Of a DNA stretch of 62,139 bases, positions 52,390 through 62,072 are shown in pieces. Positions within the stretch are counted from its first letter, which is position 1. Every line of letters starts with the position of its first letter. Source of the stretch: Pseudohongiella sp. (GTDB taxonomy: Bacteria; Pseudomonadota; Gammaproteobacteria; Pseudomonadales; Pseudohongiellaceae); the NCBI GenBank assembly GCA_030696315.1, contig JAUYSM010000085.1, forward strand, positions 1 to 62,139, read 5' to 3'. The notes beneath the pieces were generated by a model. It did not search any database, was not told the origin of the DNA, and was given only the letters and a program-made list of their open reading frames with translations. The position numbers and the translations under genes are program-made.

Positions 52390-54030
52390 ATGACAATGCA
52401 AAAGACTCCCCTGTTGATGCACAGGCTAATGGATCGGGGGGCCATGTTGCAGCCCGACGTAGAGATTTTGACTGCAACCGCAGACGGCGCGCGCAGTCAG
52501 ACCATGCTTGAAACGCGCAACAGAGCACATCAACTGGCGCATGCCCTTAACGAAGCGGGTGTGCAGATTGGCGATCGTGTAGCGACGTTTATGTGGAATG
52601 GTGCCCGCCACCTTGAGGCCTATCACGCCATTGCCTGCATGGGCGCGGTTGTACATACACTGAACATCCGTCTATCCCCGGTTGATCTCGAATACATCAT
52701 CAATCATGCGCAGGATAAAGTTGTGATTGTTGACGCGGATATTCTTCCGCTCTTTGAAAAGCTGGCCGGAAAAATGCCCAGTGTCGAAAAAATTATCGTC
52801 GCCGCAGAACCCGGGTTTGAAAACTGGTCTACAAGCCTGCCCAATGCCATTGACTATGAAGCATTTATTTCTGGAAAACCGACGCGCTACCAGTGGCCAG
52901 AAATTGATGAAAACTCCGCGATGGGTTTGTGTTACACCAGTGGCACAACGGGCAAACCCAAAGGCGTCATGTATACCCACCGTGCCAACTACCTGCATAC
53001 AATTTCCATCGCCATGACCGATGTGATGGGCTTGTCAGCGACTGATAGCTTGCTTGGCATTGTGCCAATGTTTCATGCCAATGCCTGGGGCTTACCTTGG
53101 GTGGCCACCATGCTGGGCATGAGGCAGATTTATCCTCATCGCTTTATGGTGCCTGATCACCTGGCGCGCATGTTGATGGATTACGACATTACAATTTCTG
53201 CTGGCGTGCCCACCATCTGGCAGGGTGTAAAAGGCTTGATGGAAGCCAACCCCGGTAAATATCAATTTAAAGCGCTCACACGACTCACTTGTGGTGGCTC
53301 AGCACCCCCCCCCTCACTGATCGAGTGGTACTGGAACGCACTCAATGTTGAAATGGTGCAAGGTTGGGGCATGACAGAAACCAGCCCATTGGCGACGATC
53401 AGTCGACGCACAGGCAAACGAAACCACTTGGCGATGTCTGACGCCGAGCGCGCGCATAATCAAGCCAAAGCAGGCTTGCCGATTCCGGGCCTTGAAATTG
53501 AAATTTTTGATGACAAGTGGAATGTACTACCCCATGACGGCAAGTCATTTGGTGAATTGTTGATTCGTGGCCCCTGGATTTGTTCGGAGTACTTTAACAA
53601 TCCACAACCCGACAAATTCCATGACGGCTGGCTGATCACAGGTGATGTTGCCAAAATAGACCCGGAAGGATACGTCATCATCACTGACCGCTCTAAAGAC
53701 CTGATCAAGTCAGGTGGGGAGTGGATTTCATCAGTTGATCTTGAAAACCATATTGTTGGGCTTGCCGGTGTTGCACAAGCCTGTGTGGTTGCGCATCCCC
53801 ACCCGAAATGGGACGAGCGGCCGGTTGCACTGGTGATCAAAAAGCCAGGCGCGGAAATTACACCTGCGCATGTGATCAACTTCTGCGAAAGCAAATTTGC
53901 TAAATGGCAGCTGCCGGATGATGTGTTGTTTGTGGACGCTATTCCACTGACAGCAACGGGCAAGATGGACAAAAAAGTGGTACGGGCCAAGCTGGATGCT
54001 GATGGTTATAAATTGCCTGATCAGCGGTAA
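52390..54030 (+). CDS. Acyl-CoA ligase (AMP-forming)
   Basis: A 546-residue adenylate-forming enzyme. The P-loop YTSGTTGKPKGVMYTH (about 180-195), GWGMTETSPLATISR, GWLITGDVAKIDPEGY and ITDRSKDLIKSGGEWIS are the A3, A5, A7 and A8 motifs, and the catalytic Lys is in TATGKMDKK near the C-terminus. Length and the C-terminal KLPDQR fit medium- or long-chain fatty acyl-CoA synthetases of the AlkK/FadD group. It activates fatty acids for beta-oxidation together with the acyl-CoA dehydrogenase 5 kb away. AGGAG precedes the start. Confidence 0.92.
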   Translation: MTMQKTPLLMHRLMDRGAMLQPDVEILTATADGARSQTMLETRNRAHQLAHALNEAGVQIGDRVATFMWNGARHLEAYHAIACMGAVVHTLNIRLSPVDLEYIINHAQDKVVIVDADILPLFEKLAGKMPSVEKIIVAAEPGFENWSTSLPNAIDYEAFISGKPTRYQWPEIDENSAMGLCYTSGTTGKPKGVMYTHRANYLHTISIAMTDVMGLSATDSLLGIVPMFHANAWGLPWVATMLGMRQIYPHRFMVPDHLARMLMDYDITISAGVPTIWQGVKGLMEANPGKYQFKALTRLTCGGSAPPPSLIEWYWNALNVEMVQGWGMTETSPLATISRRTGKRNHLAMSDAERAHNQAKAGLPIPGLEIEIFDDKWNVLPHDGKSFGELLIRGPWICSEYFNNPQPDKFHDGWLITGDVAKIDPEGYVIITDRSKDLIKSGGEWISSVDLENHIVGLAGVAQACVVAHPHPKWDERPVALVIKKPGAEITPAHVINFCESKFAKWQLPDDVLFVDAIPLTATGKMDKKVVRAKLDADGYKLPDQR

Positions 54031-54076
54031 ATAACAAACAGCCTTACTAAAGTCGAATCACGACCCCTCGGTCGTC

Positions 54077-54158
54077 GAATCACGCCAGAGGCAACTGGGT
54101 CTCAGAACGGCGCATTGCGCCTGATAGTTCTTCGACACAGTTGCCTCTGGCGTGATTC
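54077..54158. repeat. Perfect 21-base inverted repeat between convergent genes
   Basis: Arms 54077-54097 and 54138-54158 are perfect complements enclosing 40 bases. The interior can form a further stem, AGAAC (54104-54108) and GTTCT (54127-54131), around GGCGC ATT GCGCC. Just to the left, GTCGAATCACG occurs twice (54051 and 54074). No T-run follows on either strand, so it is not a standard terminator though it may stop transcription. It sits between the acyl-CoA ligase stop and the RND gene stop. Confidence 0.8.
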
Positions 54159-54159
54159 T

Positions 54160-57100
54160 TTATGCGGTGGTTAGCATTGGCGATGCGTCTTGCTTTTGAG
54201 ATGTACGTCCTAGCGTCAGGCGACACACGGCTGGTACAACCAACAAAGTCTGAATCGTTGAGGCCAGCAAACCAGATATGATGGCCCATGCCATGGGCGG
54301 CCACAGCGTTGACGACGATAATGCCAATGGCAACAATCCAGCCACTGTCGTGGCGGTTGTCAGCAGAATTGGGCGCGTGCGCCTTGTCACGGCCTCAGTG
54401 ACGGCTTTCTGAATATCATCGCCAGACTTCAAACGTGTATCTATCAAATCCAGCAACACAATGGCGTTATTCACAACAATGCCCACCAGCGCAATGATGC
54501 CCAGCAGTGGCTGAAAGCCAAACGGCGAACCACTCAACACCAGACCAGGAAAAATGCCGGCCGCCGCAAGCGGTACCGTCAGCAGGATGATGCCGACCCG
54601 GCGATAAGAGTTAAACTGCAATAAAAGGAAAAACAGTAACAGTAGAATGCCAATGGGCGCGGTATTCAGAATGGCCTGGTTGGCATCCCCTGAGCTTTCC
54701 AGATCACCACCCAATTCGATTGTAGTGCCTGCCGGCAACGGATCTGATTCAAGTTTGGCATTTAAACTATCCAGAATCTGGCTGAAACTGAATCCTTCAT
54801 CCAAACCAGCCGTCACGCTGTAAATTCTCACGCCATTACGATGCTGGATACTGGCGGCCTGCCAGTCCGCCTCCACCTTCGCAATCACACTGAGTGGGAT
54901 AGCATCACCTGCTGCATTGTAGATATAGCTGGAGAGCAGGGCAGACAAGTTACTGCGAGTACCATCCACAGAGCGCAAAACAATCGGAACTGGCTCTCGT
55001 TCCTGGCGGAACTGTTGGGCAGGCAAACCAAAACTGCGTGCAAACAACGTATTGGCAACATCGGCCCGACTGAGTCCATAACGCGCTGCAGAGGCGTCAT
55101 CTACAGTCACCTTCACGACCGGTGTGCCCAGATCCATATCGTGACGCACATCAACCGCCCCGGGGATGGATTTGATCAGGCCAAATACTTGCTCGGTGGC
55201 AGCCAATCGGGTCTGATCATCCACATGTTGAACGCGCACTTCAACAGGCGCGGTGCGCGGAGGGCCTTGGGCCAGCGTCCCTGCAACAATATCAACTTCC
55301 GGCATTTTACTGGCGGCATAGTCTCGCACCCAGTCCATCAAGGGCGCTGTTTGATCCAGACTCTGCAAGTTGACAACCAGTCGTGCACGATTTGGAGATC
55401 GTGTGGAGTTTGGCAGGTTGTAATAGAAGCCTGGACCGGTAGCGCCCACAAATCGATGCACCGACTGCACGTTGTCCTGCTCGCGAATCAAGCGCTCAAA
55501 ATCAGCTGAAACCGCGGCAGTGTGTGACTGGTCGGTACCCTCAGGCAAAAACATTTCGATGACAACTTGCGGTCGGTCGGCATTCGGGAAAAACTGAATA
55601 CTCAGAAATCGAATCGAAAGCGCACTGAAAACTACAATTATCAACCCGGCAACAATAATCATTTTCGGAAATCGCTCGCTTAATTTAGCGAGAGCACGGC
55701 CGCCCTGTTCAAACCAGATATCACGTCGCGCCGGTGCTGGTTTCAAAAACCAGGCGGCAAGCAGTGGTGTAAAACTGATGGCCAATATGTAACTGACGCT
55801 CAGCGTCAGCATAATCATTACCGGTATGCCGCGCGTAAAATCCGCAGTGCCTCCAGACGAGAGCAATAAAGGTGTAAATGCAGCAAGTGTCGTGCCTGTA
55901 GAGGCTCCCAGGGGACCAGCAAGCTCTTTGACGGCGTCGGACATTGCCTCGTAGGCCGTGCCGCCCTGATTAAGACGGTCCTGAATGTTCTCGACCATCA
56001 CAATGGCGTTATCAATCAAAATACCCAGTGAGATCACCAGTCCGATCACGGCAATCTGATGTAATACGCCACCTCCCATGTCGTAAATACTCAGACTGAT
56101 CAGTGAAACAACCGGCAACATGGTCGCAACAAGAATCCCCATTCGCCAGCCCATGCCCAGAAACACAACCGCAGTAATGATCAGCATACTGACCAGCAGG
56201 TTCAATTGGAGCTCGTTCAAACGCGAACTGACCTGATCAGGCTGGAAAAACAGTTCCCGAATTTCCAGAGGGGCAAAATCCGGGGCTATCAGCGCAACAC
56301 GCGCCCGGACATCATCTCCAAACCGAATGGCGTCTACCTGATTTGCCCGCGAATAAATATTGATGGCAACTACGCGCTCACCATCTTGCCAGACAGCAGG
56401 TTGCTCTGGTTCTGCTGCTGTCCGCAAGACATCTGCAAAGACAGACAAGGGCACAGATCCGCCAGCAGGCAGGGGAATTTGCGTACTGCGCAGTTCAGCA
56501 ACATCGGTAAACTCGGTGTTTGCTATCAACCCTATGCGCTTGTTATCCAGCACTATAAAGCCCCCTGGCCGGACTTGATTTCGCTGGGTAAGCGCGTTTG
56601 CTATATGAGTGGGCGTAATTTGCAAGCGCGCAAGTTCCGAATCATTTAAGGCAATGGTAATTTGCTCGTCGGCATCACCTTCAATTTCTATCCGTGACAA
56701 ACCAGGCAGGCCGGCGAGGGCACGTTTCAAGCGTTCAGCGGCGTCACTGAGCACGACCACCGATGGATCGCCCGCCAGCGCCAGTACGACCGCAGGTAGC
56801 CCGGTCAGGCGGTCATCCAAAGACATCTCACTGATGCCATCCGGAAACTCAAGGCGCGCTCTGTCCATGGCTTGACGGACACGCTCCCACGCAGGATCCG
56901 TGTCGTAAATATCCTCATTTAATCCGACACTGAGCAGCGCCACACCTGTGCGTGCTATGGCAGAGTATTCGTCTACTTCTTCAACCTGAGAGATCTCATC
57001 TTCCAAGGGTTCCAGCACCAGACGCTCAAGCGCTTCGGCCGTAGCCCCGGGATAGAGCACGGTAATCAATCCATTTCGTGAGGGAAACTGCGGATCTTCT

Positions 57101-57198
57101 TGCCTTGCCATGTTGCCAAATGAAGCAAGCCCGGACAGGCACAACATAAACATCACCAGAAAGACCAAACGCGGCTTGTTCAGCACCTGATCAATCAT
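54160..57198 (-). CDS. RND efflux transporter permease subunit
   Basis: A 1012-residue inner-membrane transporter of the AcrB/HAE family with twelve helices and two large periplasmic loops. The gating region GLVISLGILIDNAIVMVENI and the later GIVVNNAIVLLDLID are the paired TM4/TM10 signatures; Asp residues for proton relay lie in the first. The start overlaps the adaptor gene stop as ATGA (57195-57198), so it is made with the adaptor. Substrates are unknown: the TetR divergent from the pair and the acyl-CoA genes nearby suggest a hydrophobic or lipid-like effector, by inference. No TolC-type outer-membrane gene is present. Confidence 0.93.
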   Translation of the reverse strand: MIDQVLNKPRLVFLVMFMLCLSGLASFGNMARQEDPQFPSRNGLITVLYPGATAEALERLVLEPLEDEISQVEEVDEYSAIARTGVALLSVGLNEDIYDTDPAWERVRQAMDRARLEFPDGISEMSLDDRLTGLPAVVLALAGDPSVVVLSDAAERLKRALAGLPGLSRIEIEGDADEQITIALNDSELARLQITPTHIANALTQRNQVRPGGFIVLDNKRIGLIANTEFTDVAELRSTQIPLPAGGSVPLSVFADVLRTAAEPEQPAVWQDGERVVAINIYSRANQVDAIRFGDDVRARVALIAPDFAPLEIRELFFQPDQVSSRLNELQLNLLVSMLIITAVVFLGMGWRMGILVATMLPVVSLISLSIYDMGGGVLHQIAVIGLVISLGILIDNAIVMVENIQDRLNQGGTAYEAMSDAVKELAGPLGASTGTTLAAFTPLLLSSGGTADFTRGIPVMIMLTLSVSYILAISFTPLLAAWFLKPAPARRDIWFEQGGRALAKLSERFPKMIIVAGLIIVVFSALSIRFLSIQFFPNADRPQVVIEMFLPEGTDQSHTAAVSADFERLIREQDNVQSVHRFVGATGPGFYYNLPNSTRSPNRARLVVNLQSLDQTAPLMDWVRDYAASKMPEVDIVAGTLAQGPPRTAPVEVRVQHVDDQTRLAATEQVFGLIKSIPGAVDVRHDMDLGTPVVKVTVDDASAARYGLSRADVANTLFARSFGLPAQQFRQEREPVPIVLRSVDGTRSNLSALLSSYIYNAAGDAIPLSVIAKVEADWQAASIQHRNGVRIYSVTAGLDEGFSFSQILDSLNAKLESDPLPAGTTIELGGDLESSGDANQAILNTAPIGILLLLFFLLLQFNSYRRVGIILLTVPLAAAGIFPGLVLSGSPFGFQPLLGIIALVGIVVNNAIVLLDLIDTRLKSGDDIQKAVTEAVTRRTRPILLTTATTVAGLLPLALSSSTLWPPMAWAIISGLLASTIQTLLVVPAVCRLTLGRTSQKQDASPMLTTA

Positions 57199-58316
57199 GG
57201 CAGCACCTCAATCAAGTCACCGTCTGCCAGTCGCGTCAAGCCCGCATACACAACTTGTGCGCCTTCGCTGAGCACACCGGGTCTTATGACCGCAAACTCA
57301 CCCTGCAACTGTTCAACTTCAATGGCGACGCGCGTGACACGGTTGTTGACGCTCTGAAAAACAGTGAGTCCATCTGCTGAGCGCATCACCGCAGACATCG
57401 GGATGATCAGCGCAGCGTCATTGCGCCTTGGCACTCCAACTTCCAGCGCTTCCCCTGTGCGGGTATGTTGCTCAGGCAAGCCCACCACCACTGGGTATAG
57501 GCTGACGTCACCAGTGCTGCTTTGTCCAATCTCCAGAATGGTCACGGTAAACGTAGCATCATCACTCATGCCAGAGGCAAGACTGCGCCATGCGCTGAGT
57601 GACTGCCCAAGGCTCAATCCTTCCGTCAGATGGGCAGGCACCCGAATCTCTGCTTCCAGTTGAGCGCTTGAAGACACTCTAATAACGGCTTGTCCTGGCT
57701 GCGCAAACTCGCCGGGCTCCAGCAGTATCTGCTCTACTGTGCCACTAAAAGGCGCGACCAGTTCAGCTTCGTTCAGGAGACTCATGGCTTGCTGAGCAGT
57801 CGCACGGGCATTGCTCACCGCTGAAACGAGCGCCTGTGAGCGAGTCGCTTGCTGTTCCAGTTCTTGTAATGGAATAACACCCCGTTCATACAAGGTATTG
57901 AGCCGTTCCAATTCTCTGTCAGCCTGAATTTTGTCGGATTCAAGTTGCTCCAGCCTAAACTGCGCAGCTTCAGCAGCGGGCTGCAGTGAAGGGCTATACA
58001 ACGTCATCAGGGTCTGGCCGGCCGCGACATGATCACCCAGCTCGACGGTACGGCTCTGTATGACGCCGCCCACTTGAAAGGTCAAGAAGGCTCGCTGCCT
58101 GACTCTGGAGATGCTGGAGAAACGCAACAACTCGTTATCACTGCGTAACTGGACACTTGCCAGCCTCACCGGTATTCCCTGGTTGGCAGCAGGCGCGGCA
58201 ACTGCGTCAAACTCGCCAGGTCCTGAGCAAGCAGACAACGCTATTATCAATAGGTAGCAATGTTTCAGCAGTTTGCCACGCAGATGGCTAGCAACAAGCT
58301 CGAAGGCAATCATCAT
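57195..58316 (-). CDS. RND efflux periplasmic adaptor (membrane fusion protein), predicted lipoprotein
   Basis: A 373-residue HlyD/AcrA-type adaptor. The N-terminus ends in IIALSAC, a lipobox, so it is probably lipid-anchored. Lipoyl halves flank a coiled-coil hairpin (about 100-165; QFRLEQLESDKIQADRELER and LQELEQQATRSQALVSAV), followed by beta-barrel and membrane-proximal domains. First gene of the operon with the permease. The ATG at 58316 has no clear ribosome site; the next codon is also ATG. Its promoter region holds the two palindromes shared with tetR. Confidence 0.9.
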   Translation of the reverse strand: MMIAFELVASHLRGKLLKHCYLLIIALSACSGPGEFDAVAAPAANQGIPVRLASVQLRSDNELLRFSSISRVRQRAFLTFQVGGVIQSRTVELGDHVAAGQTLMTLYSPSLQPAAEAAQFRLEQLESDKIQADRELERLNTLYERGVIPLQELEQQATRSQALVSAVSNARATAQQAMSLLNEAELVAPFSGTVEQILLEPGEFAQPGQAVIRVSSSAQLEAEIRVPAHLTEGLSLGQSLSAWRSLASGMSDDATFTVTILEIGQSSTGDVSLYPVVVGLPEQHTRTGEALEVGVPRRNDAALIIPMSAVMRSADGLTVFQSVNNRVTRVAIEVEQLQGEFAVIRPGVLSEGAQVVYAGLTRLADGDLIEVLP

Positions 58317-58375
58317 AAAAATGGGCTCGCTAAAGGTCGGGATAACACGTTAATAAATTAATTCACCCTGATCTT

Positions 58376-58406
58376 TGACATATTGTCAGACTATGACATA
58401 TTGTCA
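58376..58406. promoter_or_regulatory. Twin TetR-type operators overlapping divergent promoters
   Basis: TGACATATTGTCA occurs twice as a perfect 13-base palindrome, at 58376-58388 and 58394-58406, 18 bases apart. The first overlaps a consensus TTGACA (58375-58380) reading toward tetR with TATTGT as -10 (58399-58404, 18-base spacer). The second overlaps a TTGACA on the minus strand (58407-58402) reading toward the RND operon. Binding would block both promoters, so TetR likely represses itself and the pump. Confidence 0.75.
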
Positions 58407-58470
58407 ATATGTATTAAGTACTGGTCTGAAATCTTTGCATCGTGGACAATCAGACAGCCAGATACAGCAC

Positions 58471-59118
58471 ATGGAAAACCGGATGACCTTAAAAAAACGA
58501 AGAGAAATGGAAAAACTCGAGCGCCATGAGGAAATTCTGGATGCTGCTGAACGGGTGTTTTTCCAAAAAAGTTACGAGCAAAGCACAATGGACGACATCG
58601 CTCGCGAGGCACAACTCAGCAGAGCGTTGCTGTATGTCTATTTCAAGGACAAAGCCGCCATCATGCGTGGGATCATGCTGAGAGCAGGGACCTCGCTTCA
58701 GAATCGCTTTGAGCACGCTTTGCAGCAGAACCCCACCGGTTTGGAACAAATCGAAGGGATTGGTCATGCTTATCATGCATTTTCGATAGAAGAGCCGCAC
58801 TATTTTGATGTGCTCACCAGTGTCACGACGTTCCCTAGCCCTGAGACAGAAGATGGGCAAATGCAAGCCATGGAATTCTGCCGCGAGCGCATAAACAAAA
58901 TTATGGTCGATGCGCTATACAATGGACTGCGTGACGGCAGTGTCAGTGCTACGCAGGTGCCGGATCCCTTGCAAACTGCATTTTATATGCAAGGCGCTTT
59001 ACATGGCGTCATCATGCAAACGCGAGGCCCAAAGTCAGCATTGAGTACCTATCCCGACGGATTACAGTTAATCCGCTACACAATTGCCATGCTGACGGTG
59101 TCAGTCAAGGCCCGTTAA
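58471..59118 (+). CDS. TetR-family transcriptional regulator
   Basis: A 215-residue regulator with an N-terminal helix-turn-helix (RHEEILDAAERVFFQKSYEQ, STMDDIAREAQLSRALLYVYF) and an all-helical ligand domain ending in MLTVSVKAR. The open frame starts at 58375, inside the operator region, so translation from there is unlikely. The ATG at 58471 or the one at 58483 (GGA seven bases before) is probably used. It is divergent from the RND adaptor gene, and the twin palindromes between them make it the likely repressor of the pump and of itself. It is followed after 17 bases by an acyl-CoA dehydrogenase gene. Confidence 0.9.
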   Translation: MENRMTLKKRREMEKLERHEEILDAAERVFFQKSYEQSTMDDIAREAQLSRALLYVYFKDKAAIMRGIMLRAGTSLQNRFEHALQQNPTGLEQIEGIGHAYHAFSIEEPHYFDVLTSVTTFPSPETEDGQMQAMEFCRERINKIMVDALYNGLRDGSVSATQVPDPLQTAFYMQGALHGVIMQTRGPKSALSTYPDGLQLIRYTIAMLTVSVKAR

Positions 59119-59135
59119 GGTCTGAAGGAAAACAA

Positions 59136-60932
59136 ATGAAATCCTTGATACTCAGTCGGCGCGACATTGATTTTATGGTGTACGAGTGGCTCAACGCCGA
59201 GCAATTGTGCGGGATGCCGCGTTATGCAGATCATTCAAGAGAAACGTTTGATGCCACACTTGATTTGTGTGAACAGTTGGCAACAGAGCACTTTGCCACG
59301 CATAACAAAAAAAATGATGCAAATGAACCTTGGTTTGATGGTGAAACAGTTCACATGATTCCAGAGGTAAAGGCCGCCTTGGATTTGTTTGCACAAGCAG
59401 GCCTGGTGGCCGCAGGACAAGATTACGAGATGGGGGGCATGCAACTGCCAACTCTGGTAGAAAAGGCCTGTTTTGCCTGGTTCCTTGCAGCCAACGTGGG
59501 AACTGCTGCATATCCCTTTTTAACCATCGGAAACGCCAATCTGCTCATGACCTATGGATCGCCTGCGCAAATCGATACATGGGTCAAGCCGATGATGGAG
59601 GGTCGGTTTTTCGGCACCATGTGTCTGTCCGAACCGCAGGCAGGCTCATCACTCGCAGATATCAAAACCCGTGCAGAACCGCAGCCCGATGGCAGCTATC
59701 GGGTGTTTGGCAACAAAATGTGGATTTCCGCCGGAGAGCATTCGCTGTCAGAGAATATCGTTCATCTGGTGCTCGCAAAAATCCCGGGCAGCCCTGCGGG
59801 TGTCAAAGGTATTTCTTTGTTTATCGTGCCAAGGCACTTGCTGGATGCGCAAGGTAATTGTACCGAACACAATGACGTGGTGTTGGCAGGTCTCAATCAT
59901 AAGATGGGCTATCGAGGTACTACCAACACCTTACTCAATTTTGGTGAGGGTAAATTTAAACCCAACGGGCAGGCTGGTGCAGTTGCATGGCTGGTAGGGG
60001 AGCCTCATAAAGGTTTGTCTTATATGTTTCATATGATGAATGAGGCGAGGATTGGCGTGGGCCTGGGCGCTGCGGCCCTGGGTTATACCGGTTACCTGCA
60101 TGCGCTGGATTATGCCCGGGAAAGAAAACAGGGGCGTTTGCCTGGCAATAAAGATCCACACTCCGCGCCAGTGGCTCTGATTGAACATACCGATATCAAA
60201 CGCATGTTGCTGGCACAAAAGGCTTACGCGGAAGGCGGACTGGCACTGAATCTATACTGCGCCAGATTGATTGATGAACAACGCAATGCACTGGATGACG
60301 AGCTGGATAGCATTTCCAACCTTCTCGACATATTAACGCCGATCGCAAAAAGCTGGCCGTCACAGTGGTGTCTTGAAGCAAACAATCTGGCCATTCAGGT
60401 TCATGGTGGTTACGGCTACACGCGTGACTACAACGTAGAGCAGTTTTATCGCGATAACCGTTTAAATCCGATTCACGAGGGCACCCATGGTATCCAGGCG
60501 CTGGATCTGCTCGGACGCAAAGTTGTCATCAATGATGGGGCCAATTTTGAACAGTTAATGGCAACTATTCTGCAGACATCCAATGCCGCATCAGGCGATG
60601 TTAATCTTTCGGAATATGCATCGATGCTGGATGCCACATTATACAAACTGGCAGATGTTACCCGACAGCTACACAACAGTGGTCATGCTGAATTGACACT
60701 CGCAAATGCCTCTGTGTATCTGGAAGCGTTTGGACATATTGTTGTGGCTTGGATCTGGCTGGAGCAGATGCTTGTTGCCAGCGGCAAAAACGAAGACTTT
60801 TACCGAGGCAAGATGCAGGCGGGCAAATACTTTTTCCACTGGGAACTGCCTAAAACAGCCCCATCACTGGAGCTGTTAGCCTCGCTCGATGACACCTGCC
60901 TGACCATGGAAGAACGCTGGTTTAGTCACTGA
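59136..60932 (+). CDS. Acyl-CoA dehydrogenase, DmdC/FadE-like long form
   Basis: A 598-residue flavoprotein, longer than classical acyl-CoA dehydrogenases by a C-terminal extension, as in 3-methylmercaptopropionyl-CoA dehydrogenase (DmdC) and its close relatives. Family stretches are CLSEPQAGSSLADIKTRA, GNKMWISAGEH, MNEARIGVGLGAAALG and QVHGGYGYTRDYNVEQFYRDNRL followed by PIHEGTHGIQALDLLGRK, the Glu of which is the catalytic base region of this subgroup. AAGGAA precedes the ATG. Lying directly after tetR, it may be co-transcribed and controlled with it, making an acyl-CoA or acid a possible effector. The precise substrate cannot be fixed. Confidence 0.9.
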   Translation: MKSLILSRRDIDFMVYEWLNAEQLCGMPRYADHSRETFDATLDLCEQLATEHFATHNKKNDANEPWFDGETVHMIPEVKAALDLFAQAGLVAAGQDYEMGGMQLPTLVEKACFAWFLAANVGTAAYPFLTIGNANLLMTYGSPAQIDTWVKPMMEGRFFGTMCLSEPQAGSSLADIKTRAEPQPDGSYRVFGNKMWISAGEHSLSENIVHLVLAKIPGSPAGVKGISLFIVPRHLLDAQGNCTEHNDVVLAGLNHKMGYRGTTNTLLNFGEGKFKPNGQAGAVAWLVGEPHKGLSYMFHMMNEARIGVGLGAAALGYTGYLHALDYARERKQGRLPGNKDPHSAPVALIEHTDIKRMLLAQKAYAEGGLALNLYCARLIDEQRNALDDELDSISNLLDILTPIAKSWPSQWCLEANNLAIQVHGGYGYTRDYNVEQFYRDNRLNPIHEGTHGIQALDLLGRKVVINDGANFEQLMATILQTSNAASGDVNLSEYASMLDATLYKLADVTRQLHNSGHAELTLANASVYLEAFGHIVVAWIWLEQMLVASGKNEDFYRGKMQAGKYFFHWELPKTAPSLELLASLDDTCLTMEERWFSH

Positions 60933-60949
60933 GTCAGCGCACTTGATTG

Positions 60950-61981
60950 TCAGGCATTGCGCTTGATTTCTTGCTCGAGTTGATCAAGCCGCGATGCAAC
61001 CTGCAGGCTGGCCTCTTCCATTTTGAGCAGAGCCTGTTGTAATGCGGTATCGTTTTTGGACAAGGCTGCTTCTCGTGCCGCGCGTCCGTGTTCGTGCACG
61101 TCACGATGTGATTGTTCCATGGCTCTGAACGACGACAGGTGACCGAAGTTGCGTGCACCATCACCTTCGTAGTACCACTTGCCTAATCGACACTCATGAT
61201 GCGTTGTCAGATTTTGTGACAGATCGTTGGCAGAAATACGTCGATAGACGTCCATTTTCCAAACAATGTGATCGATCTTGACGGTGTTAATGAAGCTTCC
61301 AACTGCCGAAAGATTAATGACATCTTTCATGTGTTCAGCTTTTGCCACAACTTGCTGGGTGACTTCGTCAATCTGCGTTGCTGAAGCTGCAACATCCTGA
61401 CTGCTTTGCAAGGATTCTTCGACCACCAGCGAAATGCTTTGGCTTTGTTGAATAACCTTGGCGATCAAGTTTTCGATTTTTTCACTGGCATCTTGAGCTT
61501 TTGAGGCAAGGTTACGAACTTCGTCTGCAACCACAGCAAAACCACGGCCCACATCACCTGCACGCGCGGCTTCAATCGCAGCATTTAATGCCAAAAGATT
61601 GGTTTGCTCAGAAATGTCCTGGATAACAGCAACAAACGCTCGAATGTTTCCGGCGGTTTCGTCCAGTTCCCGGGCAGTGCTAGCGTTTTTGTTGGCGTGA
61701 TCACTGATCACTTTTGCCCGCAAACCCAACTTCTTGACCGCATCAAACGTCTGGCCAAAAATGGCTTGCAAACTCACCATGCTGGTTTGTTCTGTCATCA
61801 GGTTGCTGGCATTACCAGCCAAAGACTCTCTAACCGACTGAATCAAGGGATCACCAATCTGACGGCTTCCCAGCAGCATAGCCGGTCGTTGACTGGCATG
61901 CCCCAGTTGTTCAATTTCCAATTTCAGTTTATGGATTTTATTGTCACGCTCTTGAAGAGCAGATGACAGATCTTGCTGCAC
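60950..61981 (-). CDS. Soluble chemoreceptor with C-terminal CZB zinc-binding domain (possibly disrupted at its 5' end)
   Basis: A 343-residue frame with no membrane helix. A methyl-accepting signalling domain (hairpin tip [20 protein letters not shown], then [15 protein letters not shown]) is followed by a CZB domain with the expected His/Cys ligands: [21 protein letters not shown] and [11 protein letters not shown] receptors sense zinc or hypochlorous acid. The frame begins at a GTG (61981) without a ribosome site. In the same frame, 20 codons upstream, an ATG at 62041 has AGGAG seven bases before it and a sigma-28 promoter, but a TAA stop at 62009-62011 (codon 11) intervenes. The protein may be made from an internal start, or the gene may be dead. 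Confidence 0.85.
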   Translation of the reverse strand: MQQDLSSALQERDNKIHKLKLEIEQLGHASQRPAMLLGSRQIGDPLIQSVRESLAGNASNLMTEQTSMVSLQAIFGQTFDAVKKLGLRAKVISDHANKNASTARELDETAGNIRAFVAVIQDISEQTNLLALNAAIEAARAGDVGRGFAVVADEVRNLASKAQDASEKIENLIAKVIQQSQSISLVVEESLQSSQDVAASATQIDEVTQQVVAKAEHMKDVINLSAVGSFINTVKIDHIVWKMDVYRRISANDLSQNLTTHHECRLGKWYYEGDGARNFGHLSSFRAMEQSHRDVHEHGRAAREAALSKNDTALQQALLKMEEASLQVASRLDQLEQEIKRNA

Positions 61982-62072
61982 TCGTTCGGCCCTGGCTTCA
62001 CAGTCTTCTTATATTTTTTTGTGATGGGTAAAAAATGCCATAACCGTGCTCCTTGTATTTTGACTGTTAGAA

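Noticed and set aside
53460-53990. 176-residue ORF antisense to the acyl-CoA ligase
   Set aside because: Shadow frame; the ligase motifs on the other strand are intact.
54077-54158. Rho-independent terminator
   Set aside because: The stem is long and perfect but no T-run follows on either strand, so it is listed as an inverted repeat.
54841-55509. 222-residue ORF antisense to the RND permease
   Set aside because: Lies wholly within a well-supported gene, with no start signal or recognisable motif; a shadow of the RND codon pattern.
58375-58470. First 32 codons of the open tetR frame as part of the protein
   Set aside because: They overlap the operators and promoter, lack a ribosome site and precede the normal TetR N-terminus.
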